From CAZDOD01 sp964506935 (GTDB lineage Bacteria; Desulfobacterota; Zymogenia; Zymogenales; Zymogenaceae), in NCBI GenBank assembly GCA_964506935.1, contig CAZDOD010000094.1, positions 1-10,887 on the forward strand: a stretch of DNA of 10,887 nt, given 5' to 3'. This document shows positions 6,460 through 10,887 of this stretch, piece by piece; within the stretch, counting starts at the first letter, position 1, and the number at the start of each line of letters is the position of its first letter. The translations under genes and the position numbers were made by a program. The notes beneath the pieces are model-generated. The model was not told where the DNA came from and made no database searches. It saw nothing but the letters and a program-made list of their open reading frames with translations.

Positions 6460-7839
6460 TCACTTCGCCTTTTTCGATATCAGCCTCTTTATCTCGTCAA
6501 ACCTCTCCTCTGTCAGCTCGTATTTGCTGAAAGGTATGAGACTAATTATCAGCATGAGGGACGTGAATAGGGAAAACACTATACGCACGCTGATAGCTAC
6601 GGTCTCCGGCTGGATTTCCGAACCCTTCACAAAACCCGCAAGCGAGAGGGAAAACCCGACGATTGCCGGACCGACGGAATATGCCGTCTTCTGTCCTGAC
6701 GCCCAGACACCACAGAAGATCCCCTCCCTCCTCATCCCCGACTGCATCTCGTCATATTCGATGGTGTCGGGGAGCATCGAGAATGGGAATAGCTGAAAGC
6801 TCGAAAAGCCTATTCCGAGAAAAAAGATCTGTATATAAAACAATGTCAGATTTGAGGGACTTGAGAAGAACAGAGTTATCAGCATCACCGAAAGTAATCC
6901 CAGACCATACCTATAGGCTTTGATCTTTCCGAATTTCTTGCCTATCTTAACCCATACTGGGATAAACAGAATCGCCGTAACGAAGAGGACGGGAAATATC
7001 TTCCCCATGTCGGTCTCCGGCAGGTTCAAGACATACTTCACATAGTATATCAGTCCCGCCATCAGGACACCAATCCCCACAGACTGTAAAAGATACATTG
7101 ACATAAGCATCAAGAATGGGAAATTTTTGACCGCAACCCTTACCTGCTCCTTAAAGGTCGGCATCTTGTCTTTCGGGGGGAGCGTCCTTGCCCTTTTCGT
7201 CCCCCAAAAACATATCAGACAGAAAAGTGTTATCATCGAACCCAAGACGATCCCCATGAAGCGAAATCCGGCCTCTTTGCCGCCGCCCATCTTCACAAGC
7301 TCCATCACAAGACCCCCGGCCAAAAGGACACCGACGGAAGAGCCTATCATACGAAACGAGGTGATTGACATCCTCTCATTATAGTCATCGGACATCTCGG
7401 CGACCATGCTGGAGTAGGGGACGTTAAAGACGGTAAAGATCGTACAGGCAAGGGCGAAAAATAAGCCCACATGGACCGCTTTCAGAAGCTCGGAATCGTA
7501 ATGTGGAGCCAGAAACAGGATAAAAAATACCAATCCAAAAGGTACCGACGAATAAAGGAGATACGGACGCCTTCGTCCCATGCGGGATCTTGTGACGTCC
7601 GATATCCCTCCCATTATGGGATCTGAGATGACGTCCCACAATTTCGGAAATATGAGGACGACTCCGGCCAGTGCAGGCTCCACCCCCACTACATTTGTGA
7701 GGAAAAAGAGCAGAAACATGCCTGACGTGACTATAAAAATATTAGACCCCACATCACCAACCCCGTACCAGAATTTCAATCCAAAGGGTAGACTTTTCCC
7801 ATTTGCCTTTACAGCCCCTCTCTTTGAATTATCATCCAT
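6460..7839 (-). CDS. GPH-family (MelB-like, MFS_2) sugar:cation symporter-type transporter
   Basis: This 459-residue protein has about twelve hydrophobic segments and the signatures of the glycoside-pentoside-hexuronide:cation symporters. YGVGDVGSN opens helix 1. WDVISDPIMGGISD (68-81) carries the helix II acidic residues that bind the coupling cation in MelB. The GRRRPYLL loop (88-95) and NVPYSSMVAEMSDDYNER (139-156) are also typical. The family imports sugars or related solutes with Na+ or H+, but many members in anaerobes have unknown substrates, so specificity is not called. The start at 7839 is preferred to an ATG 13 codons earlier because a GGGGGGAG ribosome binding site lies just upstream. 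It is divergent from the old yellow enzyme-like gene across a 326-bp region and upstream of the Tat hydrolase. Length is normal. Confidence 0.9.
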   Translation of the reverse strand: MDDNSKRGAVKANGKSLPFGLKFWYGVGDVGSNIFIVTSGMFLLFFLTNVVGVEPALAGVVLIFPKLWDVISDPIMGGISDVTRSRMGRRRPYLLYSSVPFGLVFFILFLAPHYDSELLKAVHVGLFFALACTIFTVFNVPYSSMVAEMSDDYNERMSITSFRMIGSSVGVLLAGGLVMELVKMGGGKEAGFRFMGIVLGSMITLFCLICFWGTKRARTLPPKDKMPTFKEQVRVAVKNFPFLMLMSMYLLQSVGIGVLMAGLIYYVKYVLNLPETDMGKIFPVLFVTAILFIPVWVKIGKKFGKIKAYRYGLGLLSVMLITLFFSSPSNLTLFYIQIFFLGIGFSSFQLFPFSMLPDTIEYDEMQSGMRREGIFCGVWASGQKTAYSVGPAIVGFSLSLAGFVKGSEIQPETVAISVRIVFSLFTSLMLIISLIPFSKYELTEERFDEIKRLISKKAK

Positions 7840-7938
7840 ATTTTTCTCCCCCCTATAAAAAATTCCAAAAATTTCCAAAAAGCCGGCCTCTCAAAGATAT
7901 CACGCGCAACCGCCGAAAGAAACCGCTTTCATCTTTTC

Positions 7939-7983
7939 CCTCTAAAAATATTTGGGACAGACGACGGCCTTACCCGTTAGAGG
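7939..7983 (-). other. Possible structured leader of the transporter mRNA
   Basis: CCTCTAA (7939-7945) and TTAGAGG (7977-7983) are perfect 7-base inverted arms enclosing 31 bases with an internal ACGG/CCGT hairpin (7964-7977). If the promoter at 7988-8016 is used, the RNA would begin inside the upstream arm, so the stem could be the first structure in a leader of about 140 bases. It matches no riboswitch class that I recognise. Confidence 0.3.
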
Positions 7984-7987
7984 CAAC

Positions 7988-8016
7988 ATAATAGTATAGA
8001 TTTCAGATCAAATCAA
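7988..8016 (-). promoter_or_regulatory. Candidate sigma70 promoter of the transporter gene
   Basis: On the minus strand TTGATT (8011-8016), 17 bases, then TATTAT (7988-7993). The -10 matches five of six positions and the -35 four of six. The -35 overlaps the CAAAT-CAAC-ATTTG palindrome at 8009-8022, a possible operator. Confidence 0.4.
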
Positions 8017-8040
8017 CATTTGAAGGAAAGATTTTTTTGG

Positions 8041-8063
8041 ATTTTAGGAGGGCCGCTTAAAAT
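8041..8063. promoter_or_regulatory. 23-bp imperfect inverted repeat, candidate operator
   Basis: ATTTTAGG (8041-8048) and CTTAAAAT (8056-8063) are complementary at seven of eight positions around a 7-bp GC-rich centre. The repeat ends 4 bp before the -35 box of the plus-strand promoter, a usual place for a dimeric regulator. The regulator is not identifiable and none is encoded in the window. Confidence 0.35.
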
Positions 8064-8067
8064 AAGC

Positions 8068-8095
8068 TTGAATCGTATACACAAATCAATATAAT
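8068..8095 (+). promoter_or_regulatory. Sigma70-like promoter of the old yellow enzyme-like gene
   Basis: TTGAAT (8068-8073), 16 bases, then a perfect TATAAT (8090-8095). The predicted start is near 8102, giving a leader of about 64 bases before the ATG at 8166. Confidence 0.55.
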
Positions 8096-8165
8096 TATGT
8101 TTTATAGACTGTAAGAGACAACAGAATTAATCTAATGCAAAAAGTAATTACTAAGGAGGATTCTC

Positions 8166-9356
8166 ATGTCAGTTCTCTTTGAAAAGACAAAAATCTCAGG
8201 GATGGAATTACAAAACAGGTTCGTCCGTTCAGCCACCCATGAAGCGATGGCCGACAAAAACGGGTCCCCCACCGAGGCCCACTCGAAGCTCTATGAGCGA
8301 CTCGCCAAGGGTGGAGTCGGCCTTATCATCACTGGAATGGCGTATGTTGCAAAGGACGGAAAAATAAACAATATGAACGGGATCGACAGCGACAAACATA
8401 TTCCTGAATATCGAAAGCTCACAGATCTGGTTCACAAAAACGGCTCCAAGATCGCCATGCAGATAAATCACACGGGGAGACAGACCACAAGAAAGGCGAT
8501 TGGCACACAACCGATGGCGCCTTCCGCGGTAAAAGACAAGGCCAACTTTACAACACCGAGGGAGATGACCGAAGGAGATATCGAGAGGGTCATCGAGGCG
8601 TTCGCGGCGGCGGCGAAAAGGGTGAAAGACAGCGGCTTTGACGCCGTCCAGCTCCACGGCGCCCACGGGTATCTCATCAACCAGTTCCTAAATCCACACA
8701 CGAACAGGAGAAAGGATAGGTGGGGGGGTTCGATCGAGAATCGGATGCTCTTTTTGACCGAGATCTACAGGCGCTCCCGAAGTCTTGTGGGCAAAGACTA
8801 CCCGATCCTCATCAAGATGAGCGCATACGACAAGATGAAGAGGGGGATGAAAATCGAGGAGGGGATCATCATGGCAAAGATGATGGCCGAAATGGGATTT
8901 GACGGCATCGAGGTAAGCTGCGGAATCGCAGAGGACGGGATGTCGTCGCTTCGGGGTGAGCTCCCGATCGACCTCCTCCTTGATGACCTCGGGATGCTGA
9001 AAAAAAATCCCGTCATGCGTTTCGTCATGCGACACTTCGGAAAGAGGATCATGGGGACATTGCCCGTCACCGAGGCCTACAACAGAAAGGCGGCAAGGTT
9101 GATAAAGAAAGAGGTCAGAGTCCCCATATTCGTAGTCGGCGGGATAACCGAGCCCGAGGTCATGGAAGAGATCATCGAGACGGGCGACGCCGATTACATC
9201 TCGCTTTGCCGTTCGCTGATAAACAACCCTAATTTCCTAAAAAAGATTAAAGAAGGGAGCAAAAAAGCCTCCCAGTGCATCCACTGCAATTACTGCCTCT
9301 TCTACGGAACTCTCGCGCCCCTTCGCTGTTACAACGGGAGGAGGATAAAGAAATAG
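8166..9356 (+). CDS. Old yellow enzyme-family NAD(P)H:flavin oxidoreductase with a four-cysteine cluster motif
   Basis: This 396-residue protein is an FMN-binding TIM barrel of the OYE family, which reduces activated C=C bonds such as enones and enoyl thioesters. The motif HGAHGYLINQFLNPHTN (164-180) contains the conserved active-site H164 and H167. RFGG-type residues appear as DRWGGSIENR (184-193), and VGGI (324-327) and SLCRSLINNP (346-355) form the FMN phosphate site. CxxCxxC at 371-377 plus C388 match the 4Fe-4S ligands of the 2,4-dienoyl-CoA reductase/trimethylamine dehydrogenase branch. The protein ends 8 residues later, so the usual C-terminal FAD/NAD(P)H domain of that branch is absent. 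It would need another electron donor, and no partner is adjacent. A strong AAGGAGG ribosome binding site lies 6 bases before the ATG, and a terminator follows the gene. The substrate is unknown. Confidence 0.9.
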   Translation: MSVLFEKTKISGMELQNRFVRSATHEAMADKNGSPTEAHSKLYERLAKGGVGLIITGMAYVAKDGKINNMNGIDSDKHIPEYRKLTDLVHKNGSKIAMQINHTGRQTTRKAIGTQPMAPSAVKDKANFTTPREMTEGDIERVIEAFAAAAKRVKDSGFDAVQLHGAHGYLINQFLNPHTNRRKDRWGGSIENRMLFLTEIYRRSRSLVGKDYPILIKMSAYDKMKRGMKIEEGIIMAKMMAEMGFDGIEVSCGIAEDGMSSLRGELPIDLLLDDLGMLKKNPVMRFVMRHFGKRIMGTLPVTEAYNRKAARLIKKEVRVPIFVVGGITEPEVMEEIIETGDADYISLCRSLINNPNFLKKIKEGSKKASQCIHCNYCLFYGTLAPLRCYNGRRIKK

Positions 9357-9400
9357 GGGGGGATTCTATGCACCGCTTAGGGTGCTTGTGATAATAGTGT

Positions 9401-9435
9401 AGGGGGCGCGTCGTGACTGCGCCCCTTATTTTATC
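9401..9435 (+). terminator. Intrinsic terminator of the old yellow enzyme-like gene
   Basis: GGGGCGC (9403-9409) pairs with GCGCCCC (9419-9425) around a 9-base loop. One G-U and one A-U pair extend the stem outward, and a U-rich tail (ATTTTATC) follows. It lies about 45 bases beyond the oxidoreductase stop, in the gap between convergent genes. The opposite strand has no U-run after the stem, so it mainly serves the plus strand. Confidence 0.8.
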
Positions 9436-9451
9436 TTGTAGAAACAGTCTA

Positions 9452-10228
9452 CTATTCGACCAGCGCCACCGCCCTGATCCATCCCGCAGAGGCGCCCTTG
9501 ATCTTTATTGGAAAGCAGAAAAACTTAAAGCCGAATGGCGGGACCTTGTCGAGGTTTGTGAGCTTCTCTATCTGGAAGTATCCCTTTTCTATCCCGGCGA
9601 AATGCGCCTCCCAGATGATCGAGGGGTCTTTTGTCTCGGCGAACTCCTGGGCGATGAACGGGAGGGGCCTGTCCCAGCTCCATGCATCCGTCCCCACGAC
9701 GTTCACCCCCATATTCAGGATGTGGAGTGTCGACTCCCTCCCCATCCCACACCCCTTCATCAGATACTCGGGCTTCCCCCAGTACGCATCCGCCCCGGTC
9801 ATGATCAGGACGGCGTCATTTTTCTTTACCCTGTATCCGATCCTTTTCAGCTCGTCGTCGACGTCTTTCGGTGTGATCTTATATCCGTCCTCGAACTTTT
9901 TGAAATCGAGGACGACCCCATCAGAGATACAATATTCGAGCGGCATCTGATCTATCGTCAGAGCGGGCTTTCCCCTGTCCTGCTTGGGGTGGTAGTGCCA
10001 CGGGGCGTCTATGTGGGTCCCGGCGTGGGTGCTGACTTCCAATAGCTCCACCGCCCACCCAAGCCCCTCCGGCAGATCCTTTTCCGGGACTATTCCGGGA
10101 AAAAACGGGATCATGGTCTCGGCCCCTTCTTTGTGGCCGACATATCTTATCTTCGGGATCATCAAAGGAGGGTCCGAGGGGAGCCCGTCCTCTATCGCTA
10201 TCGAGAGGTCTATGAACTTTTCTGCCAT
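9452..10228 (-). CDS. Cyclase family metal-dependent hydrolase (kynurenine formamidase-like)
   Basis: This 258-residue protein belongs to the cyclase/kynurenine formamidase (KynB-like) fold. The family metal-binding motif HxGTHxDxP is complete at 68-76 (HAGTHIDAP), followed by WHYH at 77-80. The N-terminus FIDLSIAIEDGLPSDPP is the typical opening (D-L-S-x-x-I/L). Family members hydrolyse amide or ester bonds in formylkynurenine, isatin and cyclic acids, among others. No other kynurenine pathway gene is seen, so the substrate is left open. The ATG has GAGGAGG about 6-7 bases upstream. It follows the aminotransferase gene by 53 bp on the same strand with no terminator between them, so the two are probably cotranscribed. 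It converges with the oxidoreductase gene. Confidence 0.88.
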   Translation of the reverse strand: MAEKFIDLSIAIEDGLPSDPPLMIPKIRYVGHKEGAETMIPFFPGIVPEKDLPEGLGWAVELLEVSTHAGTHIDAPWHYHPKQDRGKPALTIDQMPLEYCISDGVVLDFKKFEDGYKITPKDVDDELKRIGYRVKKNDAVLIMTGADAYWGKPEYLMKGCGMGRESTLHILNMGVNVVGTDAWSWDRPLPFIAQEFAETKDPSIIWEAHFAGIEKGYFQIEKLTNLDKVPPFGFKFFCFPIKIKGASAGWIRAVALVE

Positions 10229-10281
10229 TGGATACCTCCTCTATCGAAAAAGAATATTATCTTAAAATATCTAAGAAGCTT

Positions 10282-10887
10282 CTAGCCTCTTCCTATCACG
10301 TCACAAATCCGCTCGCCGGCCTCTTTTAACCTGTGATCCTTTTCGCAAAGGGTAAGCCTCACATACCCCTCGCCGCTTTTTCCCAGACCCGATCCGGGGG
10401 TGACGACGATATGAGCCTTTTCAAGGAGTAGGGTCGTGAACGACTCCGAGGTCTCGCCCTCCGGCACCCTCACCCAGAAGTAAAAGGTCGCCTTTGGAAT
10501 CTCAAAGGTTAGCTCCGCCTCGGCGAGGGCGTCACTTAATATGTCCCTCCTCTTTTTGTAGACCTCCCTTATCGGGGGGCAGAGCTCGTCTGCGTTTTCG
10601 AGGGCGAATGCCGCCGCAAGCTGTATCGGCTGAAAGACCCCGGAATCCATGTTCGACTTAGCCTTCCCAAGCCCGCCGACGATATCACTGTTCCCGACGG
10701 CCGCACCTATCCTCCAGCCGGTCATGTTGAATGTTTTTGACAGGCTGTGTATCTCCATGCCCACGTCCTTCGCCCCGGGGCACTCGAGAAAGCTCATCGG
10801 TCTTGTGTCATCGAAGTATAGTTCGGTGTATGCGGCGTCGTGGATAACGATGATATTATTTTTTTCGGCAAAATCGACGACTTCTTT
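10282..10887 (-). CDS. PLP-dependent class I/II aminotransferase, LL-diaminopimelate aminotransferase-like (5' part outside window)
   Basis: The reading frame is open to the right edge, so 202 codons including the stop, roughly the C-terminal half of a usual 385-400 residue protein, are visible. The first visible methionine (10797) is not the start: the 30 codons before it encode conserved fold-type I sequence. HDAAY (visible residues 16-20) holds the aspartate that contacts the PLP pyridine nitrogen and a conserved tyrosine. SLSKTFNMTGWR (48-59) contains the Schiff-base lysine K51, and R177 in GYVRLTL is the expected carboxylate-binding arginine. The sequence pattern is closest in my recollection to DapL-type enzymes of lysine synthesis, with AlaC/AspC-like aminotransferases as the alternative. 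The N-terminal half is needed to decide. Its stop is 53 bp before the cyclase gene, probably in one transcript. Confidence 0.85.
   Translation of the reverse strand, partial: KEVVDFAEKNNIIVIHDAAYTELYFDDTRPMSFLECPGAKDVGMEIHSLSKTFNMTGWRIGAAVGNSDIVGGLGKAKSNMDSGVFQPIQLAAAFALENADELCPPIREVYKKRRDILSDALAEAELTFEIPKATFYFWVRVPEGETSESFTTLLLEKAHIVVTPGSGLGKSGEGYVRLTLCEKDHRLKEAGERICDVIGRG

Larger units (their letters stand above)
7840..8165. promoter_or_regulatory. Divergent regulatory region between transporter and oxidoreductase genes
   Basis: No gene is seen in this 326-bp stretch. It holds a minus-strand promoter (7988-8016), a plus-strand promoter (8068-8095), a 23-bp inverted repeat beside the latter, a CAAAT/ATTTG palindrome (8009-8022) overlapping the minus -35 box, a possible leader structure (7939-7983) and two near-identical 10-mers ending TTCCAAAA (7861-7880). 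An AGGAGG at 8046-8051 is not followed by a usable start codon. Confidence 0.6.

Noticed and set aside
8046..8051. AGGAGG resembling a ribosome binding site upstream of the oxidoreductase promoter
   Set aside because: No ATG, GTG or TTG follows at a workable distance with an open frame. It is better explained as part of the inverted repeat.
9370..9385. Small GCACC/GGTGC hairpin just after the oxidoreductase stop
   Set aside because: It has only five base pairs and no U-tract, and a much better terminator lies at 9401-9435.
9413..10045. Long plus-strand ORF of 210 codons
   Set aside because: It lies opposite the clearly recognised cyclase family gene, begins inside the terminator hairpin, and reads as an antisense shadow rich in P, R and H.

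Overview
This window looks like bacterial chromosome from an assembled, probably metagenome-derived, genome. A run of 10 Ns at 5255-5264 points to a scaffolded draft. The gene content fits an anaerobic, Gram-negative, Desulfobacterota-like organism: an old yellow enzyme-type flavoprotein with four cluster cysteines, a Tat-exported hydrolase, an erythrin/VIT1 iron protein, an LL-diaminopimelate-type aminotransferase and many AGG/AGA/ATA codons. That placement is inference and of low confidence. There is no rRNA, tRNA, CRISPR array, insertion sequence or phage gene.

Layout. At the left edge (1-37, minus) lie the first 12 codons of a flavodoxin-fold NAD(P)H-dependent FMN reductase or iron-sulfur flavoprotein. 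Upstream of it, all on the minus strand, are a ferritin-like/VIT1 fusion (MbfA-like, 247-1116), an NAD-type short-chain dehydrogenase (1408-2226), a membrane-anchored strictosidine synthase/SMP-30-like beta-propeller (2446-3525), a four-helix membrane protein (3616-3993), a serine hydrolase of the class C beta-lactamase family (4113-5321, interrupted by the N gap), a Tat-exported metallo-beta-lactamase-fold hydrolase (5459-6331) and a GPH-family sugar:cation symporter-like transporter (6460-7839). The old yellow enzyme-like oxidoreductase (8166-9356, plus) is divergent from the transporter. It ends in a good intrinsic terminator and converges on a cyclase/kynurenine formamidase-like gene (9452-10228, minus). 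A PLP aminotransferase (10282 to the right edge, minus) precedes the cyclase gene and runs out of the window.

How the genes relate. The minus-strand run is not a tight operon. Gaps are about 90-290 bp and several contain their own sigma70-like promoter, so most genes are probably transcribed singly. The exceptions are the aminotransferase-cyclase pair (53 bp apart) and possibly transporter-hydrolase. Several products act at or outside the membrane: transporter, Tat hydrolase, serine hydrolase, small membrane protein and anchored propeller. Together with the oxidoreductases this suggests an accessory uptake/catabolic neighbourhood, but no single pathway can be read from it.

The most interesting signal is regulatory. 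The iron protein gene and the edge flavoprotein gene have promoters with the same TTGA -35 core, the same 17-bp spacer and an identical 14-bp segment covering the -10 box and start region. This hints at shared control of an iron/redox pair.
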